Below, in pieces: positions 43,477 to 52,361 of a DNA stretch of 64,000 bases (position 1 is its first letter; the number at the start of each line of letters is the position of its first letter). The position numbers were made by a program, and so were the translations under genes. A model generated the notes under the pieces. That model saw only the letters and a program-made list of their open reading frames with translations, did not search any database and was not told where the DNA came from. This DNA is from Agrobacterium leguminum (GTDB lineage: Bacteria > Pseudomonadota > Alphaproteobacteria > Rhizobiales > Rhizobiaceae): assembly GCF_015704895.1 (NCBI RefSeq), contig NZ_JADQWB010000013.1, forward strand, positions 1 to 64,000, in the 5' to 3' direction.

Positions 43477-44622
43477 TCAGATGCTCGAGGGGGCGAGCAC
43501 GGCCTGCATCAGGTTGTTGTTCCACTCACCCGTCACCTTGAAGTGAGCGGCTGCACCCAGCTCGAAGGCTTCGATGAGGTTGTGGTTGACATAAGCGTAG
43601 ATGCCGGGCTGCTCGAAGGTGTAGAAGGCAGCGCCTGCCGTGCCGCCGGGAATGAACCAGGTTTCCTGGTCGAGATCCGGCGGGTTGCGGAACTTGCCCG
43701 TCGCCCAGACATAATCGCCATGGCCACCGATGAGGTGCGGGCGGGTATCACGGTTCGCCTGCGAATGAACGATCAGCACCTTCTCGCCCACGGCGGCCTG
43801 AAGGGCGTGTTCCCCCGTCAGGGCGCCGACTGCGCCGTTGAAGACGATGTGGCTCGGCGTCAGCTTGCGCATCACCTCCAGCGTGTCGGCCATGGCGTCG
43901 CCGGCGCTTTCATATTTCTTGAAATTGCCGTTCTCGTCGCGGGGAACGTAGAAGTCCTGCTCGCCGACATAATAGACCTTGTCATAAACAAGCTCCTTGC
44001 CGTGGCCGTCCATCAGGCCCTCACGCGGCAGCACCATGATCGCGCCGTTCATGCCCGAGGTAACGTGCCACGGCACCATGCCGGGAGGTGCGCAGTGATA
44101 GACGAAGACGCCGGCCTTGGTGGCCTTGAAGCGCAGGATTGCCTTTTCACCGGGGTTGACGATGGTGAGCCCGCCGCCGCCGAGCGCGCCGGTGGCCGAG
44201 TGGAAATCGATATTGTGCTGCAGTTCGTTGCTATCAGGGTTGATGAGGGTCAGTTCGACATAGTCGTCCTGATGCACCACCATCAAGGGGCCGGGAACCG
44301 AGCCGTTGAAGGTCATGGCGTGGACCTCGGTGCCCTTGTCGTCGAGGATCATCTTCTGCTCTTTGATCGTCAGCGTGAACTCGACGATCTTCGGTCCGCC
44401 TTCGGCTTTCTGCGTGTGGGCGTGCACGAAGGGCGGCTTGACGAGATCAACCTTTACGCGAGGAAGCGCTGCAATCTCCGCGCTCGTCAATGGCTTTGCC
44501 GCAGCCTTCTTTTCCTCCGTCGCGCTCGCTGCCGATGGCATGATGACGGGAGCTATAGCCCCTGCAAATGCTGCGCCTGCGAGAATATTACGCCGTGTGA
44601 TGTGGAAGGTTTCCGTCATCAT
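43477..44622 (-). CDS. nirK: Copper-containing nitrite reductase NirK
   Basis: 381 residues from the ATG at 44622 (the next codon is also ATG), with AGGAG upstream; the longer open frame is not supported. Twin-arginine signal [17 protein letters not shown]. Two cupredoxin domains. Type 1 copper ligands appear in HNIDFHSA and [16 protein letters not shown] (Cys, His, Met). Type 2 copper ligands are the His of FHSA, the His in VYHCAPPG and the His of [10 protein letters not shown]. Reduces nitrite to NO in the periplasm. An NnrR-type box lies 76 bp upstream. Confidence 0.97.
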   Translation of the reverse strand: MMTETFHITRRNILAGAAFAGAIAPVIMPSAASATEEKKAAAKPLTSAEIAALPRVKVDLVKPPFVHAHTQKAEGGPKIVEFTLTIKEQKMILDDKGTEVHAMTFNGSVPGPLMVVHQDDYVELTLINPDSNELQHNIDFHSATGALGGGGLTIVNPGEKAILRFKATKAGVFVYHCAPPGMVPWHVTSGMNGAIMVLPREGLMDGHGKELVYDKVYYVGEQDFYVPRDENGNFKKYESAGDAMADTLEVMRKLTPSHIVFNGAVGALTGEHALQAAVGEKVLIVHSQANRDTRPHLIGGHGDYVWATGKFRNPPDLDQETWFIPGGTAGAAFYTFEQPGIYAYVNHNLIEAFELGAAAHFKVTGEWNNNLMQAVLAPSSI

Positions 44623-44671
44623 TTTTCTCCTATCCCTCTTGGGGCAGAGCATGTTTCGCTCTGTCACAGCA

Positions 44672-44713
44672 TTTGTAGCGGAGGGGCGGAAATACAATTT
44701 GAGATGGAGCAAA
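44672..44713 (-). promoter_or_regulatory. nirK promoter with NnrR-type box at -41.5
   Basis: On the minus strand TTTGCTCCATCTCAAA (44698-44713) is followed by a -10-like TACAAA (44672-44677). Box centre 44705.5 and -10 centre 44674.5 are exactly 31 bp apart, as in class II Crp/Fnr promoters. Confidence 0.8.
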
Positions 44714-44783
44714 CTTCGCTTTCGGCGCCCTGCGACATTTTGGCAGGCGGCTGAAGGCTGCTGTGGAAGCGTCGCACCGCCTC

Positions 44784-44826
44784 TTTGCCTGTTCGCAAAG
44801 AAGTCGGACGGGCTTGCGTCTAGACA
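44784..44826 (+). promoter_or_regulatory. NnrR-type box and promoter for the first nnrS gene
   Basis: TTTGCCTGTTCGCAAA at 44784-44799, extended by a flanking C/G pair. A -10-like TAGACA at 44821-44826 is centred 32 bp downstream, and the nnrS start codon is at 44856. Confidence 0.75.
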
Positions 44827-44855
44827 TATGTCAAGACCAAGCAAGGAGCATCATA

Positions 44856-46088
44856 ATGAGTGGCAGCCAAACCGTTCTCACCGAAGGGCGCAGCCGGCCA
44901 AAGGGCGGCATTCCAAGAGGGCTGGCGCGCACCGGCCCGGTTATCTTTTCGTACGGCTTCCGGCCGTTTTTCCTCGGCGGCGCGCTCTGGGCCATCGTGG
45001 CGATGGTGTTGTGGATCGCAGCCCTTTCCGGCTTCATCGACCTTGGCGGGGATTACGGCGCACCGAACTGGCATGCCCATGAGATGCTGTTCGGTTTCGC
45101 TTCGGCGGTGCTGGCCGGTTTTCTTTTGACGGCCGTGCCGAACTGGACGGGACGACTGCCGGTATCGGGCAAACCGCTGGTCTGGCTGTTTGCGCTCTGG
45201 TGCGCGGGCCGGCTTTTGCTGCTTGTGCCGGACACGGTGGGCGTGGTCACCGCCGCAGCCGTGGACGGGCTTTTCCTGCCGGCGCTTCTGGCGATCTGCG
45301 CGCGCGAGGTCATTGCCGGGCGCAAATGGAAGGACCTCAAGGTGCTGGGTGGGCTGCTGGCGCTTTCGGTCGCCAACATCGTATTCCATGTGGCGGCGAT
45401 AGAAGGCGATCATAGCCAGATCGCGACCCGCCTTGCGGTCTCGGCCTATACGGTTCTTGTCATCATCGTCGGTGGCCGCATCGTGCCGAGTTTTACTCGC
45501 AACTGGCTGAACCGGTTCGGCCGCACGGATTTTCCCGTCCCCTACAACGGCTTCGATACAGCCGCTATCCTGACTGGCATCGCGGCGCTGGCCGTCTGGA
45601 CAATAGAGCCCGAGAGCATGGTGGTCGTGCCCACAGCACTTCTGGCGGCATTCATGCACGCCGTGCGTCTCATTCGCTGGCGCGGCTGGACGACATGGCC
45701 GGAGCAGGTGCTGGTGGTGCTGCATGTGGCCTATGCCTTCATTCCCGTCGGTTTCATCACCATAGCGCTGGCGGCGCTTGACGTGATGGACACGCGCTCC
45801 GTCCTGCATGTCTTCACCGTCGGCGTCATCGCCTGCATGATGCTTGCGGTGATGACGAGAGCGAGCCTTGGCCATACCGGACGCAAGCTCGCGGCCAGCA
45901 GGGTCACCATCGCCGCTTATGTGGCGCTGATCGCTTGTGCGCTGCTGAGACCGGCAGCCGAGTTCTTCCCCGGTGCGATGATGCATCTTTATGCCTGCTC
46001 GGCGATCCTCTGGATCGTGGGCTTCGGTCTCTTTTGCATCGAATATGGGCCGATTCTGATGCGGGAACGCAAACCGTTGAAAGCATAG
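44856..46088 (+). CDS. nnrS: NnrS family haem-copper membrane protein
   Basis: 410 residues from ATG 44856 with AAGGAG upstream. About 12 membrane helices. The NnrS signature NWHAHEMLFGFASAVLAGFL (about 69-88) supplies histidines thought to bind haem and copper. It continues with GRIVPSFTRNW (about 206-216) and a late RASLGHTGR. NnrS proteins relieve nitrosative stress during NO respiration. It is divergent from nirK. A second, different NnrS lies at 62040-63227. Confidence 0.92.
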   Translation: MSGSQTVLTEGRSRPKGGIPRGLARTGPVIFSYGFRPFFLGGALWAIVAMVLWIAALSGFIDLGGDYGAPNWHAHEMLFGFASAVLAGFLLTAVPNWTGRLPVSGKPLVWLFALWCAGRLLLLVPDTVGVVTAAAVDGLFLPALLAICAREVIAGRKWKDLKVLGGLLALSVANIVFHVAAIEGDHSQIATRLAVSAYTVLVIIVGGRIVPSFTRNWLNRFGRTDFPVPYNGFDTAAILTGIAALAVWTIEPESMVVVPTALLAAFMHAVRLIRWRGWTTWPEQVLVVLHVAYAFIPVGFITIALAALDVMDTRSVLHVFTVGVIACMMLAVMTRASLGHTGRKLAASRVTIAAYVALIACALLRPAAEFFPGAMMHLYACSAILWIVGFGLFCIEYGPILMRERKPLKA

Positions 46089-46116
46089 GCGGCTTTCATT
46101 GCCACACCGCCAAAAC

Positions 46117-46151
46117 GAAACGCCCCGGAAGCAATTTCCGGGGCGTTTCGT
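46117..46151. terminator. Convergent terminator with perfect 15-bp stem
   Basis: CGAAACGCCCCGGAA (46117-46131) pairs perfectly with TTCCGGGGCGTTTCG (46137-46151) across a 5-base loop, between the end of nnrS and the end of the DUF2249 gene. Stem symmetry allows use from both sides; TTTT follows on the minus strand side. Confidence 0.85.
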
Positions 46152-46171
46152 TATCTGGGATACCCGATGGT

Positions 46172-46705
46172 TTAATGTGCGCCCGCACCGGCGCGGATAA
46201 ATATACGAAACGCCGTGCGCGCCTCGTCGAAATTGCCGGCCCATTGGTGGCCCCGGGCCAGAAGCTCGGGGTAAAGAAAGGTCGGCTCCTGCGGCATCAG
46301 CACGAAGATCACGGCGCCGGGCGGAAGACGGTCGAGTGCTGTAAGCGTACGGCTCGCCTGACCCTCGGCTGCCTCGTCGCTGAGATCGAGATAAATGACC
46401 GGATCGGGCCATATCTGCGGCTCCTCGGCATTGCCCGCAAGCGCCGGCGAAACGGAAATCTGTTCGGTCTCAGTGGATTGCGGCGTAAACAGCACTTCCC
46501 AGTCGCCGCCGCCGATTTCCCTCACCTGATGGTCGAAACCGCGCTCCGCCATCACCTTGAACAGCGGAACGGGCCGGAAGGTGGCGTATAATCGCAGCGC
46601 CTCACCGGGAGCAAGCCCGGCCACAGCTTCCATGATGGCCGGAAAGGGCTCGCCGCCGCTCAGTAAAAGCGGCCGGACATCGAGTTCCCTGATCATTTCC
46701 GTCAT
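46172..46705 (-). CDS. Tandem DUF2249 domain protein
   Basis: 177 residues. The first half (about 5-75) reads ELDVRPLLLSGGEPFPAIME ... LRLYATFRPVPLFKVM ... WEVLF, the DUF2249 pattern of a small ferredoxin-like fold. The second half (about 100-170) repeats it more weakly (VIYLDLSDE ... ALDRLPPGAVIFVLMPQEPT). DUF2249 genes are regular neighbours of nor and nir clusters; their task is unknown, possibly haem or metal handling. Second gene of a two-gene unit behind the degenerate box at 47181-47196. Confidence 0.8.
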   Translation of the reverse strand: MTEMIRELDVRPLLLSGGEPFPAIMEAVAGLAPGEALRLYATFRPVPLFKVMAERGFDHQVREIGGGDWEVLFTPQSTETEQISVSPALAGNAEEPQIWPDPVIYLDLSDEAAEGQASRTLTALDRLPPGAVIFVLMPQEPTFLYPELLARGHQWAGNFDEARTAFRIFIRAGAGAH

Positions 46706-46783
46706 TGCATCACCTCATCTGTCGGCTGGCGGCGGCAGGGGCCGTCCGCCAGAGGTCTTTTCACCATGCCGCTGGCGCTGAGG

Positions 46784-47089
46784 TCAATGCTCGGAACCGC
46801 AGCAGCATTCGCAGCCGGACATATCCTCATCGGAACCTTCGGCCTGTTCTTCAAGCCGGCCGATATCGAGACGCCAGACTTCCGGACCCTGTTCGAGATA
46901 TTCCCAGCCGAATTCACCGGGGAAATTGGTGGCGAGCTGGTAAAGCAGCGGACGGGGATCGTGATCGCTGGTGATCTGCAGCGATTGCCCTTGAGCCAAT
47001 GCGCCGAGCGCACCGAAAATGCGCGGGTGGCGTTCGCGATGCGGAATGATACGCACATCGATATTGGTTGCGGATTGGGCTTCGGACAT
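46784..47089 (-). CDS. DUF2249 protein with Cys-rich tail
   Basis: 101 residues. The DUF2249 core is at about 10-78: IDVRIIPHRERHPRIFGALG, then LQITSDHDPRPLLYQL and GEFGWEYLEQGPEVWRL. The protein ends in an acidic linker and GCECCCGSEH, a possible metal-binding tail not seen in its neighbour. A longer minus-strand frame overlaps it but shows no family and is a shadow. Lies next to norD and may assist Nor or Nir maturation (inference from context). Confidence 0.8.
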   Translation of the reverse strand: MSEAQSATNIDVRIIPHRERHPRIFGALGALAQGQSLQITSDHDPRPLLYQLATNFPGEFGWEYLEQGPEVWRLDIGRLEEQAEGSDEDMSGCECCCGSEH

Positions 47090-47154
47090 AAGCTGGCTCC
47101 ACGGCCGCGGATGACACTATGTCCGGCGGTGCGGCCGGCCGGCGGACCGGAAAA

Positions 47155-47232
47155 ACCTATCCGCCGTGCCGTTGGGAGACATTGTCGCCGCGCAAACAAA
47201 CCTGAGATTCGTCAGGTCCGTCTGCGCGACAA
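47155..47232 (-). promoter_or_regulatory. Degenerate NnrR-type box and hairpin upstream of the DUF2249 genes
   Basis: Minus-strand TTTGCGCGGCGACAAT (47181-47196) differs from TTTG-N8-CAAA by one base, with ATAGGT centred 31 bp downstream (47155-47160). The same region can fold: TTGTCGC-type arms (about 47182-47195 and 47221-47232) flank CCTGA-N6-TCAGG (47201-47216), a possible norD terminator. Confidence 0.5.
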
Positions 47233-49131
47233 TCAGCCGGCAAGGCTGCGATAGATTGCCGGCAGCGCCGATGGCAGCTTGGCGATCCTGCTGACGATGG
47301 CATAACCGTTCTGGCCGAACATGGCCGGAATATAGGATTGCGCCTTGCTGTCGACCGTTACGCCGAAAACGCTGACGCCCGAACGCCTGGCTTCGGAAAC
47401 CGCGCGGCGGCTGTCCTCGATGGCGAAGCGGCCTTCGTAGTGATCCACATCGTTCGGCTTGCCGTCCGTCAGCAGCAGAAGTAGCTTGCGGCGTTCCGGC
47501 CTCTCGTGCAGCTTGGCGCTGGCGTGGCGGATGGCGGGGCCGATGCGGGTGTAGAAACCGGGCTTCAGCGCCGCGATGCGACGCTCGACAGCGTGGCCTA
47601 TCGGCTCATCGAAATCCTTCACCGTCTCCACCCGCACCCAGGAACGGCGGCGGGAGGTGAAGGTCAGGATGGAGTGACTGTCACCGCAGGCGGAAAGCCC
47701 GTGGGCAAGCACCAGCAGCGCTTCCTTCTCCACATCGAGAACCCGGCGATTGTCGAACCAGGCATCGGTCGATAGGGACACGTCGACGAGGATCGTTACG
47801 GCGAGATCGTGCGCCTGCGGGCGGCTGGCCATATGAATGCGGTCGCTGCCCTGTCCGCCGGCGGCAATATCGCTTCTGGCGCGAACCACCGCGTCAAGAT
47901 CGAGATCGTTGCCGTCAAGCTGGGCGCGCAGCATTTCGTGGCGTGGCCGCAGCACCTCGAATTGCCGCCTGACCCGGCGGATAAGGCTTTTGGTGTCCGG
48001 GTCGGGTTCCGGTGCCGTTTCGGCATCCTTCGCCGGTCCGGCGATCACCCGGCAATGATGGGCGAGATAGGTGCCGTTGCGATAGTCCCATTCCGGATAG
48101 GTCAGTTCCGCCGTCAGCTGCGTATGGTTCAGCACTTCAGGCGGCAGGTCGAGATCGAAGCGGAAACGGGTGGAAGGCCGTCCCTTCCTTTCACCCAGCG
48201 TCATGTCATCCAGCTCGTCGGCCGCACTGCCGTCGGCATCGTCGCTGTCGTCGCCCGGCCGGTCGACATTGACCATCTCCGCCATGGCGAGGATTTTTTC
48301 GAAACGGTTGAGGATGAAGGGGCTGCGTTCCGTCTGCCGGTTCTCCGCCTTTTCGCGCACGGCGATATGACGGACGGTCTCCGCCCCCTGCAGCGCGGCG
48401 CTCGCGGCCGGCTGGTCCTCGCTTTGCCGGGCTTCGGAGGTTTCGCGCAGCAGCGTGTCTGGCCACAGCGGCACCGGCAGCATCGGCAGGTAGCGTGGCG
48501 GTGCTTTTTCCGGAAGACCGGCGGGCGGCGGATAGCCTTCGATCCCTGCCGCATCGGCCAGCATGGAAAGCACCCGTTGTTCTACCTGCTGTTCCGCCTG
48601 CGGCAACGGCCGCTTCTGCCGCACCGCCAGCATGGCGGCGCATAGCCGGCGATAACGGGCCTTCATGCCGGGAAAAGCATGGGTTACGGCCTCTGCCAGT
48701 TCTACGGCGCGGTCGAGCCGGGCAAGATCGTTGCGCAGCGGGTCAGGTGCCGTGATCGGTTCAAGCGGCATCATCGCCATGGCGGCGGCGAGCCAGAGAT
48801 AAAGGTCGCGGTTGAGGTGGCGGTCGGGAAACAGATCGAGCACCGGCGGCAGCATCAGCGTGGCGTGATCGCGGCCGGGCTGGGCGAGCTTTTCTTCACC
48901 AAGGCCCATGCGCTGGCGCAGCCTCAGCCGGTGGCTGGAAGTGCGGGCGCGGGCCGGGGCGATCTGCACCGCATGTTCACCGCCAAAACCGCGGAAACAG
49001 ATGGCCAGTACAGCCTGCATATCCTCCAGCTTCACGGCATGATCCGGGAAGCGCAGCCATGTGCCGGTTTCGCCGATCAGCCTGTGCCAGGCGCGGCCGA
49101 CGGTTTCTTCCAGTTCCAGAAAGTCCAGCAT
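47233..49131 (-). CDS. norD: NorD, von Willebrand-type protein for nitric oxide reductase activation
   Basis: 632 residues from the ATG at 49131 (AGGA upstream). The C-terminal VWA domain (about 430-620) has the metal-ion site motif DVSLSTDAW (DxSxS, about 442-450) and LTDGKPND. The long N-terminal part matches NorD. With the AAA+ protein NorQ it is required for active NOR, probably for non-haem iron insertion. It follows norQ after 68 bp and ends the norCBQD unit. Confidence 0.93.
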   Translation of the reverse strand: MLDFLELEETVGRAWHRLIGETGTWLRFPDHAVKLEDMQAVLAICFRGFGGEHAVQIAPARARTSSHRLRLRQRMGLGEEKLAQPGRDHATLMLPPVLDLFPDRHLNRDLYLWLAAAMAMMPLEPITAPDPLRNDLARLDRAVELAEAVTHAFPGMKARYRRLCAAMLAVRQKRPLPQAEQQVEQRVLSMLADAAGIEGYPPPAGLPEKAPPRYLPMLPVPLWPDTLLRETSEARQSEDQPAASAALQGAETVRHIAVREKAENRQTERSPFILNRFEKILAMAEMVNVDRPGDDSDDADGSAADELDDMTLGERKGRPSTRFRFDLDLPPEVLNHTQLTAELTYPEWDYRNGTYLAHHCRVIAGPAKDAETAPEPDPDTKSLIRRVRRQFEVLRPRHEMLRAQLDGNDLDLDAVVRARSDIAAGGQGSDRIHMASRPQAHDLAVTILVDVSLSTDAWFDNRRVLDVEKEALLVLAHGLSACGDSHSILTFTSRRRSWVRVETVKDFDEPIGHAVERRIAALKPGFYTRIGPAIRHASAKLHERPERRKLLLLLTDGKPNDVDHYEGRFAIEDSRRAVSEARRSGVSVFGVTVDSKAQSYIPAMFGQNGYAIVSRIAKLPSALPAIYRSLAG

Positions 49132-49199
49132 GGTTTATCCTCATGGCATCGGGCCGGAATGCGCGGGGCCGCGCAATCCGGTGTGGATATCAAAGCGCG

Positions 49200-50012
49200 C
49201 TATCGGATGATCGCATCCGCCACTTCATGCAGCGCGGATTTCACATCCGGCTCGTCGGTCAGCGGTTCGATCATCGCCGCGCGCACGGCCTGGCGGGCGG
49301 GAAGGCCGGTATCGATGAGGCTGGCGCAATAAACGAGCAGGCGGGTGGAAACGCCTTCTTCCAGATCGTGGCCCTTCAGGCCGCGCAGGCGGTGGGCAAG
49401 ATCGACGAGCGGCTCCACATCGCGCGCATCCAGCCCGCTTTCATGCGAAACGACAGCGATTTCCTGCTCCTTGGGCAGAAAGTCGAATTCAATGGCGACG
49501 AAGCGCTGGCGGGTGCTGGGTTTCAGGCTCTTTAAAAGGTTCTGGTAGCCGGGATTGTAGGACACGACGAGCATGAAGCCGGAGGGCGCTTCCAGAACCT
49601 CGCCGGTGCGCTCCAGCGGCAGGATACGGCGGTCGTCGGTGAGCGGATGCAGCACGACGGCCACATCCTTGCGCGCTTCCACAATCTCATCGAGGTAACA
49701 TATGCCGCCCTGCCGCACGGATCGCGTCAGCGGGCCGTCCATCCACACGGTTTCGCCGCCTTTCAGCAGGTAACGGCCGGTCAGATCAGCGGCAGCAAGA
49801 TCGTCGTGGCACGAAACGGTGGAAAGCGGCAGGCCGAGTTTCGCCGCCATATGGCTGACGAAACGGGTCTTGCCGCAACCTGTCGGGCCTTTCAGCAGAA
49901 GCGGCAATTGCCGCACCCAGGCGCTTTCGAACAGCGTGCATTCATTGCCGAGCGGTGTGTAAAAAGGTGCGTCCGGCAAAGGCTGCGGCGCGGGGCGGAA
50001 AATCGTATTCAT
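49200..50012 (-). CDS. norQ: NorQ, MoxR/CbbQ-type AAA+ ATPase
   Basis: 270 residues starting at the third of three close ATGs (50012), because GGAG lies six bases upstream. Walker A GPTGCGKT (about 41-48), Walker B ICYLDEIVEA (about 105-114), then the NorQ/CbbQ stretch DDRRILPLERTGE and FMLVVSYNPGYQNLLKSLKP. Works with NorD to activate the nitric oxide reductase. The open frame extends over 80 codons further upstream into norB and is not coding there. Confidence 0.94.
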   Translation of the reverse strand: MNTIFRPAPQPLPDAPFYTPLGNECTLFESAWVRQLPLLLKGPTGCGKTRFVSHMAAKLGLPLSTVSCHDDLAAADLTGRYLLKGGETVWMDGPLTRSVRQGGICYLDEIVEARKDVAVVLHPLTDDRRILPLERTGEVLEAPSGFMLVVSYNPGYQNLLKSLKPSTRQRFVAIEFDFLPKEQEIAVVSHESGLDARDVEPLVDLAHRLRGLKGHDLEEGVSTRLLVYCASLIDTGLPARQAVRAAMIEPLTDEPDVKSALHEVADAIIR

Positions 50013-50076
50013 GGTCATCTCCATGGTTGATGGTAAGGACCGGCTCTCCGGGGGAAAAGGAGGGCCGGTCCGTTTC

Positions 50077-51423
50077 TCATTCGGCGGGCTGCACGAGGCG
50101 GGCGACGTCACCCTGTTTCTGCTTGCCCGGCACCAGGACTGCCCAGATGAACATGATTGCCGAAATGAGAACTGCGAAACCGGAGCCGAGGCGGATCCAG
50201 TAGAAGATCGCCAGCTGGTCCTGCACATCCATGAAGCTTTCGCCCATGACGCGCTGAAGCTGGATCTGCACCACGCCGGCAAAGGTCAGCGCGAAGGTCA
50301 TCACCGACATGGCCGTGCACATGACCCAGAAGCTCGTCATCGAAAGCCACTGGTTGTAGGGCGCGCGTTTCTTCATTTCCGGCACGGCATAGGCCATCAT
50401 GGCAAGGTTCAGCATTACATAGGCGCCGAAGAAGGCGAGGTGGCCGTGGGCGGCGGTGAGCTGCGTGCCGTGGCTGTAATAGTTCACCGAAGACAGCGTG
50501 TGCAGGAAGCCCCAGACGCCGGCGCCGAAGAAGGCCATGACCGAGCAGCCGATCGACCAGAGCAGCGCTGCGCGGTTCTCATGCTTGCGGCCGGCTTTCC
50601 AGGTCATGACGAAGGTGAAGATGACCATGGTGAAGAAGGGGGCCACTTCCAGCGTCGAGAACAGCGAGCCGATCCACTGCCAGTAACCCGGCGCGCCGAT
50701 CCAGTAATAGTGGTGGCCGGTGCCGAGGATGCCCGAGAAAAGCGCAAGGCCGACGATGACATAGAGCCATTTTTCCACCACTTCGCGGTCGATGCCGTTG
50801 AGCTTGATCATCAGGAAGGCGAGGATCGAGGCCATGATCAGTTCCCACACGCCTTCCACCCAAAGATGGATAACGTACCACCAGTACATCTTGTCGAGCG
50901 CGAGGTTCATGGGATTGTAGAAGGCGAAGAGGAAGAAGATCGCCAGACCCCAGAGACCGAAGAGCAGGATGTTGATGACGGTGGTCTTGCGGCCCTTCAG
51001 CGCCGTCATGGTGATGTTGAACAGGAACATCAGGACAACGAGGACGATGCCGACTTTGATGGCGAAGGGCTGCTCGAGGAATTCGCGGCCTTCATGGATG
51101 CGGAACATATAACCGACCACGGCGACGGCGGCGGCCACCAGGAAGATCCAGAACTGCGCGATGGCGAGCTTGGGGCTGTAAAGCTCCGTTTCCGTTTCTT
51201 CCGGTAGAAGATAGAAGGTCGAGCCCATGAAGCCCATCAGCAGCCATACCACAAGGGCGTTGGTGTGGATCATGCGCACGATGTTGAAGGGCAGAAGCTC
51301 GGAAAGCGTATTGGGCAGCACGTAGATCGTCGCGGCGACGACGCCGAACAGGATCTGCGCCACGAACAGCCCGATTGCGCCGTAAAAATACAGCATGGCG
51401 ACTTTTTGCGTCTGGTATTTCAT
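50077..51423 (-). CDS. norB: NorB, cytochrome c-dependent nitric oxide reductase large subunit
   Basis: 448 residues with 12 predicted helices and no N-terminal quinol-oxidase extension, so the cNOR type. Key His and Glu residues occur in MIHTNALVVWLLMG, YWWYVIHLWVEGVWELIM (about 177-194, His and Glu of the Fe-B site), GTGHHYYWIG (about 226-235) and AHGHLAFFGAYVML (about 296-309, haem ligands). Reduces NO to N2O in the inner membrane. It starts 24 bp after norC with AAGGAG. Confidence 0.97.
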   Translation of the reverse strand: MKYQTQKVAMLYFYGAIGLFVAQILFGVVAATIYVLPNTLSELLPFNIVRMIHTNALVVWLLMGFMGSTFYLLPEETETELYSPKLAIAQFWIFLVAAAVAVVGYMFRIHEGREFLEQPFAIKVGIVLVVLMFLFNITMTALKGRKTTVINILLFGLWGLAIFFLFAFYNPMNLALDKMYWWYVIHLWVEGVWELIMASILAFLMIKLNGIDREVVEKWLYVIVGLALFSGILGTGHHYYWIGAPGYWQWIGSLFSTLEVAPFFTMVIFTFVMTWKAGRKHENRAALLWSIGCSVMAFFGAGVWGFLHTLSSVNYYSHGTQLTAAHGHLAFFGAYVMLNLAMMAYAVPEMKKRAPYNQWLSMTSFWVMCTAMSVMTFALTFAGVVQIQLQRVMGESFMDVQDQLAIFYWIRLGSGFAVLISAIMFIWAVLVPGKQKQGDVARLVQPAE

Positions 51424-51447
51424 CTCGTCATCTCCTTGCCGTCAACC

Positions 51448-51900
51448 TCAACCCGCATCGTTCGGCGGCCAGTTCTGCGTCTTGATCCGGCTCGTCCATT
51501 CGAGGAAGTCGACGAGATCATCGAGTTCCTGTTCGGTGAGATTGAACTGCGGCATCTGGCGCCGGCCCTCGATGCCGGTGGGCTGGGCGGCCATCCACGC
51601 CTTGATGGAATCGCGCGCCGTCTCCTTGTCTTCCACACCGCCATAGCGCTTCCAGACATTGCCGAGTTCGGGTGCGAAATAGGCGCCTTCGCCGAGCAGC
51701 GTGTGACAGTTGATGCAGGAGTTTTTCTCCCACACGTGCTTGCCGCGCGCGACGCTTTCGGTCAGCGTGCTTTCATCCGTCGAGGTGGTGCGCATGTAAT
51801 AATGGCTATGGGCCGTCAGCCCGACGAATATGGCGAAGAAGAAGATGGAGCCGCCGTAAAAGACGTTTCGCGCTCCTGTTTTGGTCAGGCGTTCTGCCAT
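51448..51900 (-). CDS. norC: NorC, cytochrome c subunit of nitric oxide reductase
   Basis: 150 residues from the ATG at 51900; an ATG six codons earlier has a poorer site. N-terminal membrane anchor VFYGGSIFFFAIFVGLT (about 13-29), haem motif CINCHTLLGEGAYFAPELGN (about 61-80), axial Met in RRQMPQF. Accepts electrons from soluble cytochromes or cupredoxins and passes them to NorB. First gene of norCBQD, with an NnrR-type promoter just upstream. Confidence 0.96.
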   Translation of the reverse strand: MAERLTKTGARNVFYGGSIFFFAIFVGLTAHSHYYMRTTSTDESTLTESVARGKHVWEKNSCINCHTLLGEGAYFAPELGNVWKRYGGVEDKETARDSIKAWMAAQPTGIEGRRQMPQFNLTEQELDDLVDFLEWTSRIKTQNWPPNDAG

Positions 51901-51995
51901 GCCAATGGTCCTTTCCATCCGGAAGACCGCTTATGCGGACTGGCTTGATCGAACCCTCTTGCCGGGATTTACCGGCAGGCTTCGGGTCTCACCCC

Positions 51996-52037
51996 CTTCT
52001 AGTCGTTGGCCGCCGGCGTTCTTTGCCATTTGGCAAA
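51996..52037 (-). promoter_or_regulatory. norC promoter with a perfect NnrR-type palindrome at -41.5
   Basis: TTTGCCATTTGGCAAA (52022-52037) is a perfect palindrome. On the minus strand TAGAAG (51996-52001) is a -10-like hexamer centred 31 bp from the box centre. The element lies between norF and norC, so norCBQD has its own promoter inside the nor cluster. Confidence 0.85.
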
Positions 52038-52066
52038 CAAGTGGAGAGGTGGTGTGGTCCGCCTCT

Positions 52067-52357
52067 TCAGAGCGACAAAATGCCCTGCAGGAACGCCCGT
52101 AACAGGGCTGCGGCGGTAAAGATGGCCGGCCATGCCAGAAGCGCTGTGCGCAGCAGGCCACGCTCTTCGCGAAAGCCGAGAAAATCGTCGATGACGCGTC
52201 TGGATTTCAGGAGCGCGAAAAGCAGCATCAGGCAGGCGGCGGCGACCGGCGGCAGAAGCGCCGCTTTCCACGATGTCACGACGACCGTACCGGCGAGAAC
52301 GAGAATGGCGAGTGCTGCAAAACTTCTTGCAAGCTGGCGGGAGGTGCGGTGGATCAT
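52067..52357 (-). CDS. norF: NorF, small membrane protein of the nor cluster
   Basis: 96 residues with three hydrophobic helices (ALAILVLAGTVVVTSW; LLPPVAAACLMLLFALL; LLAWPAIFTAAALLRAFL). The RRVIDDFLGFREERGLLR segment between them is typical of NorF. It follows norE by 4 bp. NorE and NorF are needed for full NO reductase activity in other alphaproteobacteria; their exact task is unclear. Confidence 0.85.
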   Translation of the reverse strand: MIHRTSRQLARSFAALAILVLAGTVVVTSWKAALLPPVAAACLMLLFALLKSRRVIDDFLGFREERGLLRTALLAWPAIFTAAALLRAFLQGILSL

Positions 52358-52361
52358 GATG

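Noticed and set aside
44820-46412. Minus-strand open frame of 530 codons opposite nnrS
   Set aside because: It runs through a 15-bp convergent terminator and is extremely rich in Arg, His and Gln, so it is not a gene.
46702-47199. Minus-strand frame of 165 codons overlapping the Cys-tailed DUF2249 gene
   Set aside because: The shorter frame 46784-47089 matches DUF2249; the longer one has no family pattern.
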